A stretch of 64,000 bases of DNA from a virus. Under the pieces are notes generated by a model. The model saw only the letters and a list, made by a program, of their open reading frames with translations. It made no database searches and was not told the origin of the DNA. Both the position numbers and the translations under genes were made by a program. Below are positions 29,538-37,472 of the stretch, piece after piece; position 1 is the first letter of the stretch; every line of letters starts with the position of its first letter. The stretch spans positions 1 to 64,000 of the IMG/VR virus record IMGVR_UViG_3300027741_000030. One strand, 5' to 3'.

Positions 29538-29553
29538 TGTGAGTTACCTCACA
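29538..29553. promoter_or_regulatory. Exact TGTGA-N6-TCACA palindrome
   Basis: TGTGAGTTACCTCACA, 28 nt upstream of the TGTCAG box and overlapping the stop codon of the upstream gene. Confidence 0.72.
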
Positions 29554-29656
29554 TCTCCGCTATATTAGCCTCGTGATAGGCGAGAGTAATTTCCTCGCCG
29601 AATTCGGATACTAGGTCGTTATAGACCTCGTCTTGATAGTTAAGATAATCGTTCAT
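29549..29656 (-). CDS. 35-residue acidic peptide
   Basis: MNDYLNYQDEVYNDL then an acidic helix. A single-gene unit behind its own promoter. Confidence 0.52.
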   Translation of the reverse strand: MNDYLNYQDEVYNDLVSEFGEEITLAYHEANIAEM

Positions 29657-29705
29657 TAGATTACCGCCTTTCTTAGTAAGACTTTCTTACTTTCTTTATA
29701 CCTTA

Positions 29706-29727
29706 AGCATAGCAAGGGGGACTGACA
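29706..29727 (-). promoter_or_regulatory. TGTCAG-N10-TATGCT promoter
   Basis: Minus strand AAATGTCAG, 10 nt, TATGCT. First promoter of the minus block. Confidence 0.7.
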
Positions 29728-29775
29728 TTTAGACCCCTATTCTCGGGCGTGTCTAAATAAATCTTAGAATAATCG

Positions 29776-29791
29776 TGTGATCTCCACCACA
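29776..29791. promoter_or_regulatory. TGTGA-N6-CCACA palindrome
   Basis: One base off consensus, within the longer imperfect palindrome CGTGTGAT ... ACCACAATCACG, 48 nt upstream of the TGTCAG box. Confidence 0.62.
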
Positions 29792-29926
29792 ATCACGCTC
29801 ATTATGGGCGGTCTATCCATTTTGTCCGATTTTGATTTATATGTGTATCGTGCAAATTAAAAATTTATTAACATTTTTTGAAATCTGAACGGCTGGTCAA
29901 CTAAAAATAAATGGTAAACTTATAAT

Positions 29927-30460
29927 ATGATAAATTATTTAACTGAAGATAAGCGTGTTTGGGAAATAGAAAATTTTCTTTCTGAAGAAGAGCTATCAAG
30001 ATTTGATTATCATATAAAAAAAACAGAATGGGTAACTCAAGAAAAATGGGAGAATGTTACATATAAAAATAACACTTCAATTTTTCCAGATGTTAAATTT
30101 ATAATAGACAGAACTGCTGATGCAACTGATCATAAATATTCATGGAGCAGCATGGGCATTATAATGAGAATCCAACCTGGTATGTATTTAAGTCCGCATG
30201 TTGATAATTACAATAATCCTGATTCTGATTTAACAAAAAATTGGCTCTCGGCACATATTTATCTAAATGATAATTTTGATGGAGGCGAACTTTATTATGC
30301 AAATTTAAATATTAAATACAAGCCTAAACGTGGTTCCATAGTCTTTCATCCTGGGTTTGAAGATATTTATATGCATGGCGTGAAAAAAGTTGTTGGTTCA
30401 GATAGATACGCAATAGGATTAGTTGGAAAAAGCTTGACATCAAAAATACATTTAGTATAA
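29927..30460 (+). CDS. 2OG-Fe(II) oxygenase, P4H-like
   Basis: A 177-residue enzyme with His91-Val-Asp93, distal His150 and Arg160, and strands LNDNFDGGELYY and PKRGSIVFHPG. A TAAACT (29915-29920) lies 6 nt before the ATG. The gene marks the return to plus-strand coding after the minus block. Confidence 0.9.
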   Translation: MINYLTEDKRVWEIENFLSEEELSRFDYHIKKTEWVTQEKWENVTYKNNTSIFPDVKFIIDRTADATDHKYSWSSMGIIMRIQPGMYLSPHVDNYNNPDSDLTKNWLSAHIYLNDNFDGGELYYANLNIKYKPKRGSIVFHPGFEDIYMHGVKKVVGSDRYAIGLVGKSLTSKIHLV

Positions 30461-30461
30461 T
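30434..30461 (+). promoter_or_regulatory. Consensus promoter inside the end of the oxygenase gene
   Basis: TTGACA (30434-30439), 16 nt, TATAAT (30456-30461). Transcription should start at about 30468, at the GGGGGGTC repeat. Confidence 0.7.
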
Positions 30462-30467
30462 TTTCTA

Positions 30468-30541
30468 GGGGGGTCGGGGGGTCAGTAAATCAATAATATT
30501 TAAATATATTATATATATAAGACCTAAGACCTAAGACCTAA
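30468..30541 (+). repeat. G-run pair and GACCTAA heptamer repeats in a leader
   Basis: GGGGGGTC occurs twice in a row (30468-30483). An AT palindrome follows, then GACCTAA three times (30521-30541), just before the -10 TACAAT at 30564. They may be protein-binding iterons or leader RNA structure. Confidence 0.6.
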
Positions 30542-30574
30542 GATCAAGTGATACATGGAATGGTACAATAAAGT

Positions 30575-31246
30575 ATGAAAACTGTACATCTTATTGGTGA
30601 TTGTCATTCAACTAGAGTCTGGGAACACTGGAATCCTGAAACATGTCCCGTAGACTTTAAAGTATGGGGTGTAGCTGGAATGACAGCTTATGCATTTGAT
30701 CCAGTAAAATTTGAAGAAGAAAAAATGGAATCAAGCGGCATAGAAAGTCAAAGTGATTACCTTAATAAACCAAGAGAGTACTGGGTAAAACCGTTTAATG
30801 AATTTAAATCACCAGACCTGGTTTTAGTTTGGCTAGGATATGTCGATATTAGACAATGGCTTCCAAAGCATAAAAATACCGAAGAAATTACTATAAAGTA
30901 TCTTGATCGTATACGTGAATACTATAAGGATTCTGTTATACAGATTATTGAACCCCTCCCACAATTCACTGAAATGCTTTTAAAGTACGAGGGCATCTCT
31001 CCAAGTTATACTTATGAGGAAAGACAAAACATTAACAATATTTTTATAGATACACTAAATAAGTATGCAAAAGAACACGGAATGATTGCACCAGTTACTC
31101 AGAAAGAAATTAAAGATGCAGTTGGACTTAACGAGTTTACACCTGAAGATTGTGCAACATGGGCTCCTCACCCACAAGATTCACTAAAAAGAGAATATTG
31201 GGCAAAAATTTATAATTTATTTATAAAGAAAACAAAGGTGATATAA
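30575..31246 (+). CDS. SGNH-hydrolase-like protein
   Basis: A 223-residue protein. HLIGDCHSTR (5-14) fits SGNH block I (GDS with Ser12). DLVLVWLGYVDIR (81-93) sits where the GxND block III is expected, and APHPQDS near residue 205 could carry the catalytic His. Members deacetylate or acetylate surface polysaccharides, among other esterase roles. TACAAT lies 5 nt before the ATG. It precedes three sulfotransferase-like genes, suggesting a shared glycan target. Confidence 0.6.
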   Translation: MKTVHLIGDCHSTRVWEHWNPETCPVDFKVWGVAGMTAYAFDPVKFEEEKMESSGIESQSDYLNKPREYWVKPFNEFKSPDLVLVWLGYVDIRQWLPKHKNTEEITIKYLDRIREYYKDSVIQIIEPLPQFTEMLLKYEGISPSYTYEERQNINNIFIDTLNKYAKEHGMIAPVTQKEIKDAVGLNEFTPEDCATWAPHPQDSLKREYWAKIYNLFIKKTKVI

Positions 31247-31918
31247 ATGGGAATGCAAGATATTAAATTTCAAGAAACAACAGGAAAAACAATTAAGGTT
31301 ATAGCTCCTATGGGTTCTGGATGTGTTTTGTTTTCTAAATTCTTAAATCATATTTGTGAAAATGTTAATATAAAATCTGGATACCATGAAACAGATGAGT
31401 GGTTTGGTAGAAATAATCCAACTATGATGGACGAAGAAAATCTTTTTGTTTATATTTTAAGAGATCCAATTGATTCAATAACTGAAAGCGTAAAAGTTTT
31501 AATGAATTTTAAAGATGATTATGCAACTAGATTTCAAGATCCTCATCACCTATTACAATCAATTAATATTGCAAAACCAAAATGGCATGATATGTTTATG
31601 AAATCAAAAGAAAAAGAACAAGAAAATAGTTTTAAAATTATTTACGAATCAATGTTTATAAATTCAGATAAAATGATTAAACAATTTGTAAAATTTTTTG
31701 ATTTAACTTTAAATGAAAATTATTTTTCTTCAATTACTGCAAAAGATGTTTATTCAAAAATGGAAAAAACAGGATACTCATTTTGGATACCAGATAATCA
31801 AATTTCTAAATATACTATAGTTGATGATGCAGTTCGTAATGATGAAGAAATAAAAGAAATGCAAAAACAATATCTTGAGTATAAAAAAGAGATAGAGTTT
31901 TATGATTATAAATTCTAA
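31247..31918 (+). CDS. Sulfotransferase-like protein
   Basis: A 223-residue protein. IAPMGSGCVLFSKFLNH (19-35) resembles the 5'-phosphosulfate P-loop and YILRDPIDSITES (69-81) the 3'-phosphate motif of P-loop sulfotransferases. The remainder is helical, with SFWIPDNQ near the end. It starts 1 bp after the SGNH gene and overlaps the next gene by 17 bp. The acceptor is unknown. Confidence 0.65.
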   Translation: MGMQDIKFQETTGKTIKVIAPMGSGCVLFSKFLNHICENVNIKSGYHETDEWFGRNNPTMMDEENLFVYILRDPIDSITESVKVLMNFKDDYATRFQDPHHLLQSINIAKPKWHDMFMKSKEKEQENSFKIIYESMFINSDKMIKQFVKFFDLTLNENYFSSITAKDVYSKMEKTGYSFWIPDNQISKYTIVDDAVRNDEEIKEMQKQYLEYKKEIEFYDYKF

Positions 31919-32489
31919 TCCTGGATCAGGAAACACTTTTTGCAGCGTATTATTAGAAGAAGCTTTGGGTTATTGGGTTGAAACAAAACATCAGCCACAC
32001 ATATTAAATGAAAAAATAAATCAAATTACTTTATTTAGAAATCCATATGATTCAGTATTGTCTTCTTTAGAAAGACATTTTCAAGATTTGCATCCAGACT
32101 TAAAACCCTTTGATTTAAATAATCAAGACGAAGTAAAAAATAATGTAAAACAATATGTTAGATTGTATAATATATATTTAGACGATTATCAAAAAGACTA
32201 TATCTATCCTGTAACTTATGAGCATTTAAGAAACAACCCAATGATATTTGTAAAATCTATTGCAAATTTTTTTGATTTAAAAATAATTAATGAAGATATT
32301 AATGAAGATAAAATTGTAAAAAAAATAATTAATACTCAAAATTTTTTTGAACATAGAAAAAAAAGATTAGCGCCAGTAAAAGAAAGAGAAGCTTTAATAA
32401 AAATTTTAAAATTAGATAATTCTTTAAAGCAACTTTATGAAAGATATTGTCAACATAAAGAAATTTTGCAAAATGTCCATAACAATTAA
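31902..32489 (+). CDS. Sulfotransferase-like protein, second copy
   Basis: A 195-residue protein. NSNPGSGNTFCSVLL (4-18) and TLFRNPYDSVLSS (43-55) are the two cofactor motifs. VTYEHLRNNP is a further conserved feature of this subfamily. It overlaps both neighbours by about 17 bp, so the three are one translation unit. Confidence 0.68.
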   Translation: MIINSNPGSGNTFCSVLLEEALGYWVETKHQPHILNEKINQITLFRNPYDSVLSSLERHFQDLHPDLKPFDLNNQDEVKNNVKQYVRLYNIYLDDYQKDYIYPVTYEHLRNNPMIFVKSIANFFDLKIINEDINEDKIVKKIINTQNFFEHRKKRLAPVKEREALIKILKLDNSLKQLYERYCQHKEILQNVHNN

Positions 32490-33081
32490 TTCCCCAGAAG
32501 GATCTGGAAATATTTTTGCAAAAACAGCTTTGCTTGATATAGATTGTCCAACAAATGTTATACATAACTATGAGCTTTTGAATTCAGGAGGAAATAATAT
32601 TTTTATATTAAGGAATCCATATGATTGCATATTATCAGCAATTGAGTTACCATTTTTAGGCAATAAATATTTATCAAGACAATTTAATATAGATGATAAT
32701 AAAACAGATCAAGAAATAAATAGACATATTGAACAATATTTAAATTATTTAAAGAATTATAAAAATAAAAAAGTTTATGCAGTAACATTTGAATTTTTAA
32801 CTAACAACCCTAAACAATTTGTAGAAAATGTTACATCAAGGTTTAACAGAAAAATTGATAAAAATAAACTTGATCTTATTTCAGAAGAATCTGTTATAAA
32901 AAAGTTAATAGAAAAAAATCCACATAGAGCTCCATTTAGAGATGACAACCCAAGACAAAAAATATCTATTAGAGAAGAAATAAAAACATTTTTAAATGAA
33001 GACAAAAGAATGAAAGATTTGTACCCTATTTATCTACAACATAAGAATATATTGCAGTCAACTAAAAATATGGTACAATAG
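32473..33081 (+). CDS. Sulfotransferase-like protein, third copy
   Basis: A 202-residue protein. NSPEGSGNIFAKTAL (6-20), ILRNPYDCILSAI (45-57) and VTFEFLTNNP mirror the second copy, indicating tandem duplication. ATG 32473 was chosen because the motif then begins at residue 6, as in its paralogue. Confidence 0.68.
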   Translation: MSITINSPEGSGNIFAKTALLDIDCPTNVIHNYELLNSGGNNIFILRNPYDCILSAIELPFLGNKYLSRQFNIDDNKTDQEINRHIEQYLNYLKNYKNKKVYAVTFEFLTNNPKQFVENVTSRFNRKIDKNKLDLISEESVIKKLIEKNPHRAPFRDDNPRQKISIREEIKTFLNEDKRMKDLYPIYLQHKNILQSTKNMVQ

Positions 33082-33085
33082 ATTT

Positions 33086-33205
33086 ATGAAATGTGACTTT
33101 TGCGAAAATCCAAAATATGTAGAGCGTATTAACGCTAAAGGCATACTTGAAAGTTTTTGCACCAATTGCATAGAAAAATTAGTGGCGGGAAACCGAATAC
33201 GCTAG
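33086..33205 (+). CDS. 39-residue zinc-finger peptide
   Basis: CDFC (3-6) and CTNC (25-28). TACAAT (33074-33079) is exactly 6 nt before the ATG (leaderless type). Confidence 0.6.
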   Translation: MKCDFCENPKYVERINAKGILESFCTNCIEKLVAGNRIR

Positions 33206-33211
33206 TCCCAA

Positions 33212-33286
33212 GGGGATATAGCTTAATCTGGTTAAAGCACTTGTCTTATATACAATAGATTCTGGGTTCAAATCCCAGTATCCCTA
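33212..33286 (+). tRNA. tRNA-Ile(TAT)
   Basis: Acceptor GGGGATA/TATCCCT, D arm GCTT/AAGC, anticodon stem CTTGT/ACAAT with one C-T mismatch around CTTATAT (anticodon TAT), and T arm CTGGG/CCCAG. It reads AUA, which is frequent in this genome. Confidence 0.85.
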
Positions 33287-33300
33287 CAATGGAGTAGAAT

Positions 33301-33408
33301 ATGAATAACAACGTAATAGTACCTGATGAATGGCCAAGACATAAAAAAATTAAATTTTTGGGCATAACATTAGTTGCTATAATTTTAATATTAGTAATTT
33401 CAATTTAG
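33301..33408 (+). CDS. 35-residue single-pass membrane peptide
   Basis: A hydrophobic helix (19-34) preceded by a basic segment RHKKIK. Function unknown. Confidence 0.5.
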   Translation: MNNNVIVPDEWPRHKKIKFLGITLVAIILILVISI

Positions 33409-33415
33409 GAGTTAT

Positions 33416-33493
33416 ATGAATTGGCTTCAAGCATCAATAATATTTGTACCAATGATAATTGCTATCATTGCATACCTAACTGGTAATATATAA
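33416..33493 (+). CDS. 25-residue membrane peptide
   Basis: Almost wholly hydrophobic (MNWLQASIIFVPMIIAII). GGAGTT precedes it. It may be a tiny holin-like or regulatory peptide. Confidence 0.42.
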   Translation: MNWLQASIIFVPMIIAIIAYLTGNI

Positions 33494-33513
33494 AGCAGTT
33501 GACTAGGATATAT

Positions 33514-33657
33514 ATGAAGAAGATATGGGCATTAGTAAGTACAATTGCGATAGCAATCCTTTCAGGAGTTGCCTTGTCTAAATTTTTAAATTGGGCGGGA
33601 CAAAAAGAAATCTTTGATTTCGACCTAGATGAAGATATAGATAATGAAGACTTCTAA
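33514..33657 (+). CDS. 47-residue membrane peptide with acidic tail
   Basis: An N-terminal membrane helix (5-21) and an Asp/Glu-rich C-terminus (FDLDEDIDNEDF). Overlaps the next gene by 14 bp. Confidence 0.5.
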   Translation: MKKIWALVSTIAIAILSGVALSKFLNWAGQKEIFDFDLDEDIDNEDF

Positions 33658-33736
33658 ACTATATAGGTCAATACTCTGGCTATCTTGGATCCTTATTGGT
33701 CTATATACAATAGGGACATTATGGATAATAAAGTAA
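33644..33736 (+). CDS. 30-residue membrane peptide
   Basis: A Trp/Leu/Ile-rich helix with a basic start. Overlaps genes on both sides. Confidence 0.42.
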   Translation: MKTSKLYRSILWLSWILIGLYTIGTLWIIK

Positions 33737-33996
33737 ATAAGGACGAATCGGACAAACTAGCGAAATATTTAGCCGATGTAAGATATAGAGAAAATAATTA
33801 TTTTGAAGCTAACAATTTGATGGCTAGGTCTTCGCTAGAATGGGTCATAGAAGTCCTACAAGGGCGTTTAGCCAAATGTTTGAATGCAGAGTCAGGTATA
33901 TGTGACATATGGTACATAGAAAGCCATTCTGAATGTTTATTGTTAATGGATCTATTGTACCAATTTAGTCAAGATGAGAAATATAATGTTAAATAG
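33721..33996 (+). CDS. Hypothetical 91-residue protein
   Basis: ATG 33721 is preferred over an upstream ATG that lies inside the preceding microgene. Acidic and helical with three Cys. No family recognised. Confidence 0.58.
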   Translation: MDNKVNKDESDKLAKYLADVRYRENNYFEANNLMARSSLEWVIEVLQGRLAKCLNAESGICDIWYIESHSECLLLMDLLYQFSQDEKYNVK

Positions 33997-34077
33997 GTTC
34001 TTCTATCGCCGCCGCACTTCAATTTTTTCACTTTCGCACTATTTGTCCAATATATACATGAATGGTAGAATTTAATA

Positions 34078-35574
34078 ATGAGTAAACCAAATATTGTTAT
34101 TGTAGGTGGCGGCACTGCAGGCTGGCTATCTGCCCTATTTGCTCACAAGAGATATCCAGAAGCCAACGTAACCGTAATAGAAAGCACCGAAATTGGAATC
34201 ATAGGTGCGGGCGAGGGAACAGTTCCAATGCTCCTTACCCTTTTTCAAGACTTAGGTATTAGTTTAAAAGATTTAATTGCAAATACAAAATCTACTATCA
34301 AGAATGGTATAAAGTTTACTAACTGGTCAGAAGATGGTGGAAGCTATTTCCATGGGTTTACTTTTTATCCTGAAACTCTTGAAGATCTTAAAGCTATTGA
34401 TTTTGAAGATAAAGATTTTCCAAACTCAAGGCTATTTGCTTATGGCAAAAAAATAAATGATAAAGACTTTTGTTTTTTTACAATGATATCTGATCAAAAC
34501 AAAATTCCATATACAGAAAAAGAAGGTAGCTACAAAAAGCATGGATCCCATGCCTTACATTTTGACGCAAGAGTGTTGGCTAAATTTCTAAAAGAAAAAA
34601 GCTTAGAAAGAGGAATCATTCATATTGATTCTAAAGTTGTTGATTCAGAAATATCAGAAAATAGCGTAGTATCAGTTACCCTAGAAGATACAACAACTAT
34701 AAATACCGATTTTGTAGTAGATGCCACAGGATTTGCAAGGTACTTTATTGGAAATTCTTTGGGTGGAAAGTGGATAAGTTATTCAGACAATTTACCAGCA
34801 GATTCCGCACAAGCATTCTTTTTAAATATTGAAAACAAAGAAGAAATAGAGCCATATACAGAATCTACCGCAAGAGATTACGGTTGGGTTTGGAAAATTC
34901 CACTTCAGCACAGGTATGGGTGTGGCTACGTATATGATTCAAGGCTGGTATCTAATGAAGATATAAGAAAAGAAATTGTTGAAAAGTATGGAGATGTTGA
35001 ATTTATAAAGCAGTTTAAATTTGAACCTGGAGCTTTTGAAGATATCTGGATTGGCAACTGCATTGCCGTTGGTCTGTCAGCAGGATTTGTAGAGCCACTA
35101 GAAGCTACATCATTGCAACAAACTGCAACAACATTAAACAGAGTGTTTCATGAAGACGTAGAGGCACTAACGCCTGGCAATTACAGAGAGCATATAAATA
35201 AAAAATGCTTTAAGGATTCCGAAGCTATAAAAGATTTTATATACCTACACTATATGACAAATAAGACAAACAATGAGTTTTGGAAAAACTTTACATTAAA
35301 TAATAAAATGCCAGATTCTTTAAAAGAAACGTATAAAAAAATTATTAATATTGATGAAATAAAAATCTATGATCTTTTATGGCCAGAGTACAGCTATTAT
35401 ATTGTTGCTAAAGGCAATGGAATAATGAATGAAAATAATTTATCTAATTTTGCAACAAAATACGAAAAATTTAATCAAGAAATACAAGAAAATTTTGAAG
35501 TAGAAAAGGCTTTGTCTAAAAAATCTATAAAGCATTATGACTTTTTAAAATTAAACGGAGGCTTCAATGAGTAA
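34078..35574 (+). CDS. Flavin-dependent tryptophan-halogenase-like enzyme
   Basis: A 498-residue protein with FAD motifs VGGGTAGW (9-16) and GAGEGTVP (43-50). It has the halogenase hallmark WVWKIP (270-275), a probable catalytic Lys75 in TIKNGIKF, and VEPLEATSL (338-346), which matches the conserved EPLEST region. These enzymes use FADH2, O2 and halide to make hypohalous acid that chlorinates or brominates Trp or other aromatics. Length is normal for the family. TAGAAT (34066-34071) lies 6 nt before the ATG, with TTGTCC 17 nt further upstream. It overlaps a membrane-protein gene by 8 bp. Substrate unknown. Confidence 0.9.
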   Translation: MSKPNIVIVGGGTAGWLSALFAHKRYPEANVTVIESTEIGIIGAGEGTVPMLLTLFQDLGISLKDLIANTKSTIKNGIKFTNWSEDGGSYFHGFTFYPETLEDLKAIDFEDKDFPNSRLFAYGKKINDKDFCFFTMISDQNKIPYTEKEGSYKKHGSHALHFDARVLAKFLKEKSLERGIIHIDSKVVDSEISENSVVSVTLEDTTTINTDFVVDATGFARYFIGNSLGGKWISYSDNLPADSAQAFFLNIENKEEIEPYTESTARDYGWVWKIPLQHRYGCGYVYDSRLVSNEDIRKEIVEKYGDVEFIKQFKFEPGAFEDIWIGNCIAVGLSAGFVEPLEATSLQQTATTLNRVFHEDVEALTPGNYREHINKKCFKDSEAIKDFIYLHYMTNKTNNEFWKNFTLNNKMPDSLKETYKKIINIDEIKIYDLLWPEYSYYIVAKGNGIMNENNLSNFATKYEKFNQEIQENFEVEKALSKKSIKHYDFLKLNGGFNE

Positions 35575-35845
35575 TATAAAATATGTTTTATCGCAGATGA
35601 GACACAGGGGCTATTGGAATAAAATTAATACTATAGAGTTTATATCATTTATGACTAAGGTTACTATTATTGTTCCAGGACTTCTTTTTGGTATGCAATG
35701 GTGGTGGCTTTATATTTTTGCATTAGTATCTAGCATGTCTTTAATATGGACATCAACAAGAAAGACTTTACCAACAATTATTATATTTAATGTAATTTGG
35801 TGTTGTTTAGCTGTTACGGCGATTCTTAAACATTTTATCTTTTAA
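35567..35845 (+). CDS. Membrane protein coupled to the halogenase
   Basis: A 92-residue protein with three hydrophobic segments (about 30-41, 45-60, 70-90), rich in Trp. Translation overlap suggests a shared function, for example transport or membrane placement of the product. No family recognised. Confidence 0.6.
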   Translation: MSNIKYVLSQMRHRGYWNKINTIEFISFMTKVTIIVPGLLFGMQWWWLYIFALVSSMSLIWTSTRKTLPTIIIFNVIWCCLAVTAILKHFIF

Positions 35846-35962
35846 TTTGTTATAAAAATAATTTATTTTTTGTTCCATTTTTCCGCCAGGCGTTTCATTT
35901 TTATAATAATTTGTTTGAAAATATGGAGAAAAAAACATTTTTGAAAAATGATCTCTTGGCAT
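35807..35962 (-). CDS. 51-residue basic protein, tentative
   Basis: Its ATG overlaps the stop of the upstream oxygenase (TAATG), the usual coupling here. The protein is Lys/Asn/Phe-rich. It overlaps the convergent membrane gene by 39 bp, so it may be spurious. Confidence 0.45.
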   Translation of the reverse strand: MPRDHFSKMFFSPYFQTNYYKNETPGGKMEQKINYFYNKLKDKMFKNRRNS

Positions 35963-36807
35963 TAGTGTTCTTTAAACTCCGACATAAATTTTTCAGCAAG
36001 ATCTACGCCTTCTAAACCAGATTGCTGCATCTCTGCTATGCGCTCTGGAGTAAACATAGGGTTTATTTTTAAAGGCTTAATCCAAATATCAATTTCTTCT
36101 TCAGTGCGATTACCAATTTGTTTGTAGTACTCTTCTGTTTTGTAATTATAGAAAGTTCCTGGGTTATCTTCAGCTTTTAAAGAAAAATTAGAAAAAGCAA
36201 ATCTAATACCAGACTCGACTTCTCTAACACCGTGACTGTATGGATCAAATGCACTGTGTATGATTAAATCTCCTCTTTCAGGTTGGTATTCAAAACAACC
36301 TTCAAATTTACCAGTTTCTGATTTTAAATTTCCATCTACATCCACATCGGGATAGTAAATTGCTCCTCCAGTAAAATGCCCAAAATATGCAACAAGACCG
36401 TAATCTATTAGACAGCATGTTGCGTACTTATCATCTTGAGAAAGTCTGTGGCATTGTCCTTTTCCAGGACTATCTGAGTGGCAAAACATTCCGCCATCTC
36501 CAGGTCTAACATTTAATATTGATTGAGATGGATGTATCACATAGTGTGGGTATAATATTTCACTTACAAGCTCCCAAAATTCTAAAAGACGTGTAGGTCT
36601 AGGAGAAACCTTATCTACATACCAGCTTATTAAACTCTTGTCGTATTTATTTTTATCTCTGTCGTCTTTTTCTAAAAGTTCTTTTTCAAGATCAAGCATA
36701 AGATCTTCAGGTATAAAGTTTTTAAACAGAAATATGCCGCTAGGTGTGCCATATGCATCCACGTAACTCGATAATTTTATACAATCTGGTCGGTCATAGA
36801 AATACAT
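35962..36807 (-). CDS. 2OG-Fe(II) oxygenase, P4H-like, extended
   Basis: A 281-residue enzyme, longest of its kind here. His110-Ser-Asp112, distal His192 and Arg202 are present, with GHFTGGAIYYP and PERGDLIIHS strands. A Cys-rich insert (CHRLSQDDKYATCC) and a C-terminal helical extension of about 60 residues ending VDLAEKFMSEF are extra. ATG 36807 follows a GGGGG run and is preferred to an upstream GTG inside the likely -10. Confidence 0.88.
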   Translation of the reverse strand: MYFYDRPDCIKLSSYVDAYGTPSGIFLFKNFIPEDLMLDLEKELLEKDDRDKNKYDKSLISWYVDKVSPRPTRLLEFWELVSEILYPHYVIHPSQSILNVRPGDGGMFCHSDSPGKGQCHRLSQDDKYATCCLIDYGLVAYFGHFTGGAIYYPDVDVDGNLKSETGKFEGCFEYQPERGDLIIHSAFDPYSHGVREVESGIRFAFSNFSLKAEDNPGTFYNYKTEEYYKQIGNRTEEEIDIWIKPLKINPMFTPERIAEMQQSGLEGVDLAEKFMSEFKEH

Positions 36808-36855
36808 TTTTTTCCCCCATTGCAATATCCTTAATTGTATCACGAAATTAATATT

Positions 36856-36890
36856 AAAAACCCCTAGCTGGAGGCGGATCCAACTAGGGG
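36856..36890 (-). terminator. Intrinsic terminator
   Basis: CCCCTAG pairs with CTAGGGG (with CTGG/CCA inside), followed on the minus strand by TTTTT. It ends the lysin operon before the oxygenase gene. Confidence 0.82.
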
Positions 36891-36947
36891 TATACAGGGA
36901 GCATAACTCAACCTGAATTTAAAGTATATTATATCTTTTAGGTAAAG

Positions 36948-37220
36948 TCAATTATTTTCTTCAGAAGGTTTGAATGAAGGAACAGGCCCTAATAGATATC
37001 CTTCTTCGTGATACTTAATCATTTTTTCAGTATCTTCATTTCCAACAATTTTATTAGAAATTAAAGAAAGCAAGTCATAAATCCTATGTAGCATTATGTA
37101 TGTAACCATAGGCAGGTTGTCCTCTAAGTCAGAGGACTCATTTTTATTCTGGTCTTCCTGCATCTTGCCAAAAAATTTCTCTACCCATTGCATCAGTTTC
37201 TTTAATTTGAACTGATTCAT
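36948..37220 (-). CDS. Hypothetical 90-residue protein near the lysin
   Basis: A basic helical start, an acidic Asn-rich linker and a second helix. It overlaps no gene; a 7-codon ORF separates it from the zinc protein. No family recognised. Confidence 0.58.
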   Translation of the reverse strand: MNQFKLKKLMQWVEKFFGKMQEDQNKNESSDLEDNLPMVTYIMLHRIYDLLSLISNKIVGNEDTEKMIKYHEEGYLLGPVPSFKPSEENN

Positions 37221-37246
37221 TTTCTATTTTGCAAATACAATTTCCA

Positions 37247-37462
37247 TTACACATTTATATTCTCCTCAACACTTTTTACTATTTTATCATATGTTGATTT
37301 TCCAATATTATTTTTATATTCACAGTCTAAACAATATAAATAAATATTTTCTTCTAAATCTTGATTACAAAAAAGAATGGATTGGTCTACTGGGCATAAA
37401 AGCTTTTCAACCAATCCTTCTTCTGACATGGAGATGTAAGTTGATACGTATTGTATCTTCAT
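37247..37462 (-). CDS. Zinc-ribbon protein, 71 residues
   Basis: LLCPVDQSILFC and YCLDC supply four Cys for a ribbon. Between the lysin and the 36948 gene. Unknown function. Confidence 0.58.
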   Translation of the reverse strand: MKIQYVSTYISMSEEGLVEKLLCPVDQSILFCNQDLEENIYLYCLDCEYKNNIGKSTYDKIVKSVEENINV

Positions 37463-37472
37463 CCCATCTCCT

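Noticed and set aside
37222-37248. Seven-codon ORF MEIVFAK between two minus-strand genes
   Set aside because: Too short to support, although it is TAATG-linked.
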